A DNA stretch of 42,220 bases from Candidatus Komeilibacteria bacterium CG11_big_fil_rev_8_21_14_0_20_36_20 (GTDB lineage: Bacteria; Patescibacteriota; Patescibacteriia; UBA1558; GWA2-36-10), in the NCBI GenBank assembly GCA_002787405.1, contig PCWQ01000010.1, forward strand, positions 1 to 42,220, written 5' to 3'. Shown in pieces: positions 1 to 8,489 of this stretch. A program made the position numbers and the translations under genes. The notes beneath the pieces were generated by a model. That model searched no databases. It was not told the DNA's origin and saw only the letters and a list, made by a program, of their open reading frames with translations. The stretch's first letter is position 1, and every line of letters starts with the position of its first letter.

Positions 1-69
1 CTATATATGCTAGGAAGCAAAGATTATTAACTAATTATGTGCCAATTAGAGTATAGACAGATTGTCTAA

Positions 70-558
70 AGAAATGGGTACCCACCATCTATTGCCGCCA
101 TTATTGGCTTAGAGCCGGTTTTAGGCGCTTTTGGCATTGGCGTGGTTTTATCTAAAGTTGATAATAAAATCAAACATGATGCTTGGGCAAAAATTGAGGG
201 GTATATGCATATTTTTGTCGGCGGTTTTTTAGTCAGCATTGGCACCATGTTGCCTCGGGCTGCTTTAGTTGACATTAAAGTCTGGCTTTGGGCTTTGTTA
301 TTTACAGTTATTGGTTTTGTTGGCAAGTATTTAGTGAAATATTTATTTAAAAATAAAAAAGACGGCAAACTGGTTGGCTTAGCCATGACTATTCGCGGTG
401 AAGTTGGTTTGGTTTTTGTGGCTGTAGCTTTGTCTTATCATGCTTTGAATGAAACTATGGCTTCAGCTTCTTTGCTGGCGGTGATTTTAGTAACTGTTTT
501 GGGCGCAATTTTATTTGAAAAAGAAGTAATGAAGCAGGTAAAGACAGAAAAAACGTAA
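70..558 (+). CDS. cation:proton antiporter (Kef/NhaP-type), C-terminal part only
   Basis: Hydrophobic; 'IAAIIGLEPVLGAFGIGVVLSKV', 'GGFLVSIGTMLP', 'AMTIRGEVGLVFVAVAL' resemble the C-terminal half of CPA-type antiporters. Frame is closed by TAA at 67-69, so the 5' part is missing. Confidence 0.7.
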   Translation, partial: RNGYPPSIAAIIGLEPVLGAFGIGVVLSKVDNKIKHDAWAKIEGYMHIFVGGFLVSIGTMLPRAALVDIKVWLWALLFTVIGFVGKYLVKYLFKNKKDGKLVGLAMTIRGEVGLVFVAVALSYHALNETMASASLLAVILVTVLGAILFEKEVMKQVKTEKT

Positions 559-600
559 AATTATTTATTAACCGCTCTGAAATTCGCTTAGGGCGATTTT

Positions 601-611
601 TATGTTATAAT
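601..611 (+). promoter_or_regulatory. extended -10 promoter TATGTTATAAT
   Basis: TTCGCT-17-TATAAT with TGn extension, upstream of the 637 CDS. Confidence 0.55.
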
Positions 612-636
612 AAAAACATCTTAAAATAAAAATTTT

Positions 637-1587
637 ATGCTTACTTACACTCTTTTTGTTGTCGGATTTTATTTTTTAATTAAAGGAGCTAGTTGGCTGG
701 TAACTGGCGCTTCTTCAATTGCTAAAAAAAGAAATGTTTCGGATTTAGTGATTGGCTTAACTATTGTGGCTTTTGGCACTTCAGCGCCAGAATTGATTGT
801 TAACTTATTTGCTTCTTTTAACGGCAGTAGTGATCTGGCCATTGGTAATATTATTGGTTCAAATATTTCCAATATTTTGTTGATTTTAGGGATCGCCGCT
901 ATTATTTATCCTTTAAGTGTCAAAGAAGGCACGGTTTTAAAAGAAATTCCCTTGAATCTTTTGTCGGTGATGGTTTTGTGGCTTTTAGTTAATGATAAGC
1001 TGATTGATAATTCAAGTTTTAGTTCATTAACTAGAATTGATGGTGGAATTATGTTGTTATTTTTTGTGATTTTTCTTTATTATACTTTTGGTATTTCTAA
1101 GGTAGAAGGTGAAAGCGATAGGGTACAGAAGCATAGTGGTTGGGTTTCGGCAGCGATGATAGTTGGCGGCATGATTGGTTTAGCTTTAGGTGGACAATGG
1201 ATTGTTGATGGAGCGATTGTGATTGTCCAGAAATTTGGCATGTCCGAATCATTGATTGGTTTGACGGTGGTAGCTGTTGGTACTTCTTTACCAGAATTAG
1301 CTACTTCAGCAGTAGCGGCTTGGAAGCACAAAGCCGATATTGCTATTGGCAATATTATCGGATCTAATATTTTTAATATTTTTTGGATTTTGGGTTTAAG
1401 CGCAGTAATCAAGCCCTTGGTTTTTTCGCCAATGTTGAATTTTGATATTTATTTTATGGCCATTGTTACGGTTTTATTATTTATATTTATGTTTGTCGGT
1501 CGGAAAAATGTTTTGCAAAGATGGCAAGGAATTATACTACTTGGCATTTATGTGGTTTATGTAGGATATTTAATATATAGGGGTTAA
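637..1587 (+). CDS. calcium/sodium antiporter (CaCA/YrbG family)
   Basis: Two alpha repeats 'GLTIVAFGTSAPELIVN...AIGNIIGSNISNI' and 'GLTVVAVGTSLPELATS...AIGNIIGSNIFNI'. Confidence 0.93.
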   Translation: MLTYTLFVVGFYFLIKGASWLVTGASSIAKKRNVSDLVIGLTIVAFGTSAPELIVNLFASFNGSSDLAIGNIIGSNISNILLILGIAAIIYPLSVKEGTVLKEIPLNLLSVMVLWLLVNDKLIDNSSFSSLTRIDGGIMLLFFVIFLYYTFGISKVEGESDRVQKHSGWVSAAMIVGGMIGLALGGQWIVDGAIVIVQKFGMSESLIGLTVVAVGTSLPELATSAVAAWKHKADIAIGNIIGSNIFNIFWILGLSAVIKPLVFSPMLNFDIYFMAIVTVLLFIFMFVGRKNVLQRWQGIILLGIYVVYVGYLIYRG

Positions 1588-1602
1588 ATTTTTAAACAAA
1601 AT

Positions 1603-1632
1603 AAAAAACCGCCCGGTGGACGATTTTTTATT
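1603..1632. terminator. bidirectional terminator between convergent genes
   Basis: A-tract, imperfect CGcCC-ggt-GGaCG stem, T-tract. Confidence 0.55.
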
Positions 1633-1644
1633 TGCTATAATTTT

Positions 1645-2907
1645 TTATCTAATATAATTCAATGGATTTTGTGTAACATCATTAACTCTAACTTCAAAAT
1701 GTAAATGAGGGCCGGTTGACCAGCCAGTAGAGCCGACCAAAGCAATGGTTTCTCCGCGAGCCACTACATCACCGGTTTGAACCAATAATTTGCTAGAGTG
1801 TCCATAGATAGTCTTAATTCCATTACCATGGTTGATGACTACATTGTATCCATAACCATTTGACCAGCCGGCTCTTTCCACTCGACCAGCTTCGGCAGCA
1901 TAAATAGGGTTACCGGTTTTATCGCCGATATCCAAACCGTGGTGACTCCAACTGTAATATTGAGTAATACGGTGGCTTAGGACCGGCCAGAGTAGTTTAC
2001 TGCCGGTATCAATATTGCTGGCCGGCGGTACATATTGGGGAGTTTGCGGCTGGTAGGATGAGACAACGCGAGTCGGTTGGATGCCGTCTGGCACAAATAA
2101 AAGATCACCTATTTGGATATCAGAAGCGTCAGCCAGTTTATTGGCTTCAATAATTTTATCAGCATCAGTCTGATATTTTTTAGCGATGGCTGAAATAGTG
2201 TCACCTGATTTTACTTCATGGTCTACTCCGGAGCTAGGCAGGATAGTAAGTTGTTGTCCGGATCGAATAGTACTGTTCCAAGTTAAATTATTTTCCCAGA
2301 GAATAGTGTTAACGCTGATATTAAACTGTTCAGCTATTTTGCCGAGGACATCACCAGATTGAACAGTGTAAGTTATCTTTTCTTGTCGTTGAGCAACCAT
2401 ATTCTCTCCAGCTAAGGCGTCTTCTTCCGGATTAATTAAAACCAAACTGGTGGCATCTGGTGAAATTTCCGTTAATTCTTCAGTATCTTCGGCAAAAGGA
2501 GTGTTGATGGCCACTTCCTGCAGTGCCTCTTCTTGGACATAATTAGCGATTGGTGATTGGGGAGTAGTTGGGCTATATTCTTCTATTAATTCGCTCCATT
2601 GTTCTTCATCGCTGGTAATGAGAGTAGATAATAGCGTGCGGTTGGCATATTCATCAGTATTATAAGTCGAGGCGAAAATATTATTGGTAGTGGCAGTGAT
2701 TAAAAGTATCAGTACCGCGATACGAGGCAGATATTTTTTAATAAAAATTAAATAGTTTAATTTTTTAAAATTAATGTTTTTAATTTTTCTGCGCAGACCC
2801 AGTATGTTGCGGTAAATAAATAAAATAATAGGTAAAAAAGTAAATTTGCTTATTACTAGTATTCCAGTGCCAATCAAAGCGGCTATTTTACCCAATTTTT
2901 TCATCAA
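1645..2907 (-). CDS. LysM-domain M23 family metallopeptidase
   Basis: Two LysM-like segments ('YTVQSGDVLGKIAEQFNISVNTILWENNL', 'HEVKSGDTISAIAKKYQTDADKIIEANKL') and M23 motifs 'HHGLDIGDKTGNPIYAAEAG', 'GPHLHFEVR'. Confidence 0.95.
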   Translation of the reverse strand: MMKKLGKIAALIGTGILVISKFTFLPIILFIYRNILGLRRKIKNINFKKLNYLIFIKKYLPRIAVLILLITATTNNIFASTYNTDEYANRTLLSTLITSDEEQWSELIEEYSPTTPQSPIANYVQEEALQEVAINTPFAEDTEELTEISPDATSLVLINPEEDALAGENMVAQRQEKITYTVQSGDVLGKIAEQFNISVNTILWENNLTWNSTIRSGQQLTILPSSGVDHEVKSGDTISAIAKKYQTDADKIIEANKLADASDIQIGDLLFVPDGIQPTRVVSSYQPQTPQYVPPASNIDTGSKLLWPVLSHRITQYYSWSHHGLDIGDKTGNPIYAAEAGRVERAGWSNGYGYNVVINHGNGIKTIYGHSSKLLVQTGDVVARGETIALVGSTGWSTGPHLHFEVRVNDVTQNPLNYIR

Positions 2908-3056
2908 CCAAACAAAGGCCTCAATAGATCTTAAGGCCGTTTTAGCAAAGATTTTTTTGATTAATAGACTAATATTATTTAATTTAATATTTTAGCTATT
3001 CGCCAATAAATACTAACATAACAAAATAAAAAATAACAGTCAAGAATATAAATAAA

Positions 3057-3085
3057 GACTCCGCCGGTTTTAAACCGATGGAGTC
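3057..3085 (-). terminator. rho-independent terminator of the small minus-strand gene
   Basis: GACTCC-gc-CGGTTT-ta-AACCG-at-GGAGTC hairpin followed on the minus strand by a T-rich tract. Confidence 0.7.
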
Positions 3086-3096
3086 TAATTCTTTGC

Positions 3097-3438
3097 TTAG
3101 GCATCAATCTGCCTAAAAAATTCCCAGAATTTTTCCTGCCCCGTAGGAAACGCTTCCTGTCTTCTGATGGCGTCTTCACCGTTTCCGACAATATCATTAT
3201 ATGGCGGAAAAGTGATTCGGAAACTTTCGGCGTTAATCGTAACATTGTGGACAACTACGGCCAGCTGTTCTATACCAGCGTCATTCATGTTATATAGAGT
3301 GTCTATATCACGTAGGATGATGCTTTCGTTCTCTCTTTCATGAACCGAGAACACCAATTTTTGAATGTTAGTTTTTTCATGAATTTTCGGGTCATTAATC
3401 CGGTAAATTTTGATAACTACGTTTTGTGAAGTAGCCAT
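3097..3438 (-). CDS. hypothetical protein, 113 aa
   Basis: ATG (cat 3436-3438) preceded by AAGGAG RBS; own promoter and terminator. The ORF-track start at 4245 lies antisense to leuS and is not credible. Confidence 0.7.
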   Translation of the reverse strand: MATSQNVVIKIYRINDPKIHEKTNIQKLVFSVHERENESIILRDIDTLYNMNDAGIEQLAVVVHNVTINAESFRITFPPYNDIVGNGEDAIRRQEAFPTGQEKFWEFFRQIDA

Positions 3439-3491
3439 TGAAATCTCCTTTGAATGAGGGTAATGATTTAAAGTTACTATGAATAAAAAAC

Positions 3492-3519
3492 AGATTATCA
3501 TAGTCTTGAATAAAGTCAA
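3492..3519 (-). promoter_or_regulatory. sigma70-like promoter
   Basis: TTGACT-16-TAATCT on the minus strand. Confidence 0.5.
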
Positions 3520-3579
3520 GATGAGGTTGCTAAAATAGCTAAGGAATGCTAAAATTTGGTTATAATTTTGAAACAATCT

Positions 3580-6489
3580 ATGGTAGAAAGCAGAAAATAT
3601 CTTCCCCAAAAAATTGAAGAAAAATGGCAAAAATTTTGGGAAAAAAACCAGATTTTTGTGGCTAAAGAATTGTCCAAGCAGGATAAATTTTATGGTTTGG
3701 TGGAATTTCCCTATCCTTCTGGTGATGGATTGCATACCGGGCACCTTCGTTCTTATACAGCTATGGATATTATTTGTCGTTACCAAAGAATGAAAGGGTT
3801 TAATGTTCTTTATCCTATGGGGTTTGATGCCTTTGGTCTGCCGGCGGAGAATTATGCGGTCAAGAAAAAAATCGCTCCCCAGATTATTACTCAAAAAAAT
3901 ATCGCCAATTTTCAAAGGCAGATGAAAAGCATTGGGTTTAGTTTTGACTGGTCGCGGGCCTTTTCCACTACGGATCAGGATTATTATCGGTGGACTCAAT
4001 GGATTTTTGTTCAGCTTTTTAAAAAAGGTCTGGCCTACAAAGCCAAAGAAAATATTAATTGGTGCACTTCCTGCCAGATTGGCCTGGCTAATGAGGAAGT
4101 AGTGGACGGAGTTTGTGAGCGCTGCGGCGGCGAAGTGGTTAAAAAAGAAAAAGAGCAGTGGATTTTGAAAATTACTAATTATGCTGATCGACTGATCAAT
4201 GATTTGGATAAAGTGGATTTTCTGGAACAAATTAAAAAACAACAAATTGATTGGATCGGTCGTAGTGAAGGAGTAGAATGTAAGTTTAAAGTTAAAAGTG
4301 AAAAGTCGAAAGTAGATGAAGAACTAGTTGTCTTTACTACGCGGCCGGATACTTTGTTTGGGGTGACTTTTATGGTGGTTTCGCCAGAGCATCAAGTTAT
4401 TGCCAAGTTGAAAAATAAAATTAAAAATTTAGCTGAAGTGGAAAAATATATTAAGGCAGCCAAGAAAAAAACTGATTTGGAGCGGACTGATTTAAGCAAA
4501 GAAAAAACTGGCGTGGAGCTAAAGGGTATTCGGGCCGTTAATCCGGTTAATGGCAAAGAAATTCCGATTTTTGTAGCCGATTATGTTTTAGTAAACTATG
4601 GAACGGGAGCAATTATGGCGGTGCCGGCTCATGATGAGCGGGATTTTGAATTTGCTAAGAAATACGATCTGGAGATAAGAGAAGTGATTACCCCAATGTT
4701 CTATGGACCAGACGAAGTAAGAGTAGATAAAAAAATGGTACCTCGTACAGTAGTGCACGCCTTTGTTAGACATTGGTCAGAAGATAAATATCTTTGTTTA
4801 GATTGGGGTAAATATGGTTGGCATACAGCTGTGGTCGGAGGAATTAATCAGGGGGAGACTGTGGAGGAAGCGGGGATTAGAGAAGTTCAGGAAGAAACCG
4901 GATACCAGAATTTGAAATTCATCAAACAACTGCCAGCAGCTGTTCATCATCGTTGTTATCTTCGCCATAAAGACGAGAATCGTTATGCTATTTGCACAGC
5001 CGTCCTTTTTCAATTGAAAAATGATCAAAAAATTGGACCGGACAAGGAAGAATTGGCGAAACATAAGCCGGTTTGGGTTGATAAAGATCAGGTTTTTAAT
5101 TTTTTTAACCTGGAGAATATGAAGATTGAATGGCGAAAATTACAAGGTGAACAAGTTTGTTATTTTGGAGAGGGTGTGGCCATTAATTCCGGAGAATTTA
5201 CTGGTTTGGAAACAGCTGAGTTTAAGAAAAAAATTATCAAATGGTTGGGAAAAAATAAATTAGGTAGGGGAACAGTTAATTATAAATTACGAGATTGGAT
5301 TTTTTCCCGCCAGCGCTATTGGGGTGAGCCAATCCCCATGGTTTATTGCGCAAAATGTGGTTGGCAGCCAGTGCTGGAAAAAGATTTGCCAGTTATTTTA
5401 CCTGACATTAAAGATTTTATGCCCACCAAAGAAGGTGATTCGCCTTTAGCTAAAGTCAAAGACTGGATTAAGACCAGTTGTCCGGAATGTCATGGTCCGG
5501 CCAAGCGAGAAACAGATGTGATGCCTAATTGGGCTGGTTCAAATTGGTATTTTATTCGCTATTGCGATCCTCAGAATAAGAAGCAGTTAGCTGATCTAAA
5601 AAAATTAAAATATTGGTTACCTATTAATTGGTATAATGGCGGCATGGAACACACCACTTTACATTTATTGTATTCCCGATTTATTTTTAAATTTTTATAT
5701 GATATTGGCGCGATACCTAAATCCTGTGGCTCAGAACCTTATGTTAAACGAACTGCTCAAGGCATGATTTTAGGTAAGGGTGGTGTTAAGATGTCCAAAT
5801 CAAAAGGCAATGTGGTTAATCCCGATGAATACGTGGCCAAATACGGCGCTGACGCCACTCGTCTTTATATTATGTTTATGGGACCTTTTGATCAGGATGT
5901 GGTCTGGAGCGATAAAGGTGTAATAGGCATGAAAAGATTTTTGGAAACAATCTGGGAGATTATTGCCAATGAACGTTCTCAATCAGTGGAGGTTGATGGC
6001 CCTAATGAAGAAAAATTAAATCTTTTATTAAATAAAACTATTAAAAAAGTTTCTGAAGATATTAGTCAGATGAAATTTAATACCGCTATTTCAGCGATGA
6101 TGATTTTTATTAATCAATTAAGAAATCTGCGAGTGGAAGATAGTCAAAAAATGCAAATAATTTATGAAAAATTTTTGAAAATTTTATCTCCTTTTGCGCC
6201 TTATATTACGGAAGAATTATGGAGCCAGTTAGGGAATAAAAAAAGCATTACTGAAGCAGCTTGGCCGGCATATGATCAGAAATTAATTTCTCAAGATAAT
6301 ATTATTTTAGTGATCCAGATTAACGGTAAAGTTAGAGATCAAGTCGAATTGCGGGCAGACACAGAGGATAGTCCGGAATTGCAGAAGGAAATTTTAAGCA
6401 GACCTAAGATTAAGAAAATTCTAGGCAATAGAAAGATTAAAAAGTTTATTTATATTAAAAATAAAATTATTAGTATTGTTATCAACTAA
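3580..6489 (+). CDS. leuS: leucyl-tRNA synthetase with inserted Nudix domain
   Basis: 'PYPSGDGLHTGHLRSYTAMDI' (HIGH), 'AVPAHDERDFEFAKKY' (editing), 'LRDWIFSRQRYWGEPIP', 'KMSKSKGNVVNPDEY'. Start chosen at ATG 3580 (MVESRKYLPQKIEEKWQ). Nudix insert approx. 4696-5157. Confidence 0.95.
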   Translation: MVESRKYLPQKIEEKWQKFWEKNQIFVAKELSKQDKFYGLVEFPYPSGDGLHTGHLRSYTAMDIICRYQRMKGFNVLYPMGFDAFGLPAENYAVKKKIAPQIITQKNIANFQRQMKSIGFSFDWSRAFSTTDQDYYRWTQWIFVQLFKKGLAYKAKENINWCTSCQIGLANEEVVDGVCERCGGEVVKKEKEQWILKITNYADRLINDLDKVDFLEQIKKQQIDWIGRSEGVECKFKVKSEKSKVDEELVVFTTRPDTLFGVTFMVVSPEHQVIAKLKNKIKNLAEVEKYIKAAKKKTDLERTDLSKEKTGVELKGIRAVNPVNGKEIPIFVADYVLVNYGTGAIMAVPAHDERDFEFAKKYDLEIREVITPMFYGPDEVRVDKKMVPRTVVHAFVRHWSEDKYLCLDWGKYGWHTAVVGGINQGETVEEAGIREVQEETGYQNLKFIKQLPAAVHHRCYLRHKDENRYAICTAVLFQLKNDQKIGPDKEELAKHKPVWVDKDQVFNFFNLENMKIEWRKLQGEQVCYFGEGVAINSGEFTGLETAEFKKKIIKWLGKNKLGRGTVNYKLRDWIFSRQRYWGEPIPMVYCAKCGWQPVLEKDLPVILPDIKDFMPTKEGDSPLAKVKDWIKTSCPECHGPAKRETDVMPNWAGSNWYFIRYCDPQNKKQLADLKKLKYWLPINWYNGGMEHTTLHLLYSRFIFKFLYDIGAIPKSCGSEPYVKRTAQGMILGKGGVKMSKSKGNVVNPDEYVAKYGADATRLYIMFMGPFDQDVVWSDKGVIGMKRFLETIWEIIANERSQSVEVDGPNEEKLNLLLNKTIKKVSEDISQMKFNTAISAMMIFINQLRNLRVEDSQKMQIIYEKFLKILSPFAPYITEELWSQLGNKKSITEAAWPAYDQKLISQDNIILVIQINGKVRDQVELRADTEDSPELQKEILSRPKIKKILGNRKIKKFIYIKNKIISIVIN

Positions 6490-6507
6490 TAACAAAAATA
6501 AAAACAA

Positions 6508-7665
6508 ATGAGCTGGGTTAATGATTATAGAAAAATAGATTTTCCACGCGACTTAATCTATTTGTATTCTGGCAAATTATTTCTTGATTTTGGTAATAAT
6601 ATTTTAAATTTGTTTTTGCCGATTTTTCTTTATCAGCAATTGCAGGATATTTTTTTGGTGATTCTTTATTTTGCGCTCGGTTCTTTACTTTATTTTTTAA
6701 CTTTGCCCTTGACCGCCAGAACATTAGGCCCTTTGGGGATTAAAAGAAGTTTAATTATTGCTGTAGTTTTGCGCATAGTTTATTTTTGGGCTTTTTATAA
6801 GTTCACTTCTGATCCTTGGATTTATATTATAGTTGCTCTAATCACTTCTTTTTTAATCAAAGATTTTTTTTGGCTGCCATTTCATGTGGAGAGCGCCGAG
6901 TTAATGGATAAAAAGAATCGGGGCAAACAAATGAGTATGATTTTTTCCTTGGCGTCATTATTAGGCATTATTGCGCCAGTGGTGGCTGGTTTTATTCTAG
7001 AAAAATGGAGTTTCGCTATTCTGGCTTTACTAGCTATGGTTTTAGTAGCAATGTCTTTAATTATTTTTGTGCGCCTTAAACCTAATAAAGAGGAATTTTG
7101 CTGGGGTTATAAGGAAACATTAAAATATTTTTTTCATCCTTTTAATCGGCGCATGGTTACAGCTTATATGTCTGACGGTATCATTGGCGCGGTTAATGGA
7201 ATTTTTTGGCCGATTTTTATTTTTATGGTTCTAGATGAAGAATATCGAGCAGTTGGTCTTATAACAGGGGGAATTATTTTAGCTGGGATTATTTTACGTT
7301 TAATTATGGGAGAACTTTTGGATAAGTTTAGAAAGAAAAAATTAGTCAGAATAGGCACTGTTTTGAATTCAACCGCTTGGCTAATTAAGACAACTGTGGT
7401 TTCTGCTTTTGAGATTTTTGCTGTTTCTATTTATCATATGTTAGGATTAATAGTGTTAAGGACTTCTTTAGATACTCTTGTTTATGAAAAAACAGCTGAT
7501 CGTGGACATTATGTTGATGAATATACTGTGATTAGGGAAATGGCCCTTCATGGAGGGAAGATAGCGGGTTTGCTGGTGGTTGCTCTTCTTTTATTGTTTT
7601 TCCCCTTGCAGATAAGTTTTATTATTGCCGCTTTTGCTTCATTGTTTATTAATTTATTACGTTAA
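6508..7665 (+). CDS. MFS transporter
   Basis: ~12 TM helices; 'KNRGKQMSMIFSLASLLGIIAPVVAGFILEK'. Confidence 0.8.
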   Translation: MSWVNDYRKIDFPRDLIYLYSGKLFLDFGNNILNLFLPIFLYQQLQDIFLVILYFALGSLLYFLTLPLTARTLGPLGIKRSLIIAVVLRIVYFWAFYKFTSDPWIYIIVALITSFLIKDFFWLPFHVESAELMDKKNRGKQMSMIFSLASLLGIIAPVVAGFILEKWSFAILALLAMVLVAMSLIIFVRLKPNKEEFCWGYKETLKYFFHPFNRRMVTAYMSDGIIGAVNGIFWPIFIFMVLDEEYRAVGLITGGIILAGIILRLIMGELLDKFRKKKLVRIGTVLNSTAWLIKTTVVSAFEIFAVSIYHMLGLIVLRTSLDTLVYEKTADRGHYVDEYTVIREMALHGGKIAGLLVVALLLLFFPLQISFIIAAFASLFINLLR

Positions 7666-7668
7666 TGA

Positions 7669-7885
7669 ATCCCGTTAGAAATTCACCATATCTAATGGGA
7701 ACAACAAAAATATAATGGTTGTCTTTACGAGGGATCCGGCATTGGCCGGACGCCGTGGCAAACTAAAATTTCAGATTGCCATGTCCTCCCGCGTTCGCTC
7801 CTCGGTCTCAAGCTTGGAGTCGAGAGGCAATGACGGTAACCAAGCTAAAGATAAATTTAATTAACTAAATTTTGAACGGGATGAA
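7669..7885 (+). promoter_or_regulatory. leader element copy 1 (arms A/B/C), ending on the tsaC start codon
   Basis: A ATCCCGTTAGAAATT 7669-7683; B TCTAATGGGA 7691-7700; C AATTTTGAACGGGATGAA 7868-7885; interrupted by a GC-rich repeat. Confidence 0.55.
7721..7840. repeat. GC-rich inverted REP-like intergenic repeat
   Basis: GTCTTTACGAGGG...CGTGGCAAACT followed by the inverted CAGATTGCCATGTCC...GAGAGGCAATGACGG; resembles the widespread GTCATTGCGAGG...GGCAATCT type. Confidence 0.6.
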
Positions 7886-8483
7886 AGAGATTAAGTTAAC
7901 CAAGACAAACCATGTGCAGGTTTTGCAGCAAGCCCTAAGTGTTTTACAGGCCGGCGGGACAATAGTTTATCCTACGGAAACATCTTATGGCTTGGGTGGT
8001 GATTTTTACAATAATAAGAGCATTGATAAAATTTATACTATCAAACAAAAGAAGCGCAATATTCCTCTGCCGGTTATTGTCCCAGATGTTTTATTAGCTT
8101 CCACTTTGGTTAATTTTACACCAGAGGCCAAAAGATTGTCGGTAATTTATTGGCCAGGACCACTTACTTTGATTTTGTCCTTGCGTCCTAATAAATTATC
8201 TAATTATCCTTTTCAAACTTTAGGATTGCGGATTTCCAGCCATCCTTTTGTTCAGAATTTAGTAAGAATTTTGTCAGCCCCCCTAATTTCCACTTCTGCT
8301 AATATTTCCGGTCAGGATAATTGTTATACTCCTCAGCAGATTAAGAATCATTTTAATCAATCAAGTATTCAGCCGGATTTATTTATCAACGCTGGTATTC
8401 TACCTATTCGTCAATCCAGCACTGTCATTAGTTTTACAGAAGCAGGGATGAAAATTATGCGTCAAGGAGAGATAAAGATATAA
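7881..8483 (+). CDS. tsaC: Sua5/YrdC-family threonylcarbamoyl-AMP synthase
   Basis: 'GGTIVYPTETSYGLGGD', 'KQKKRNIPLPVIV', 'WPGPLTLIL', 'LGLRISSHPF', 'PLISTSANISGQ'; start at ATG 7881. Confidence 0.92.
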   Translation: MKEIKLTKTNHVQVLQQALSVLQAGGTIVYPTETSYGLGGDFYNNKSIDKIYTIKQKKRNIPLPVIVPDVLLASTLVNFTPEAKRLSVIYWPGPLTLILSLRPNKLSNYPFQTLGLRISSHPFVQNLVRILSAPLISTSANISGQDNCYTPQQIKNHFNQSSIQPDLFINAGILPIRQSSTVISFTEAGMKIMRQGEIKI

Positions 8484-8489
8484 ATTAAT

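Noticed and set aside
669-1412. Minus-strand ORFs 669..872 and 1080..1412
   Set aside because: Antisense to the highly conserved Na/Ca exchanger repeats; no RBS or protein features.
3439-4245. N-terminal extension of the minus-strand ORF 3097..4245
   Set aside because: Lies antisense to conserved leuS coding sequence; a good RBS/ATG at 3438 and a promoter at 3492-3519 define the real gene.
7721-7840. Insertion sequence or transposon
   Set aside because: No transposase ORF; fits a REP-like intergenic repeat better.
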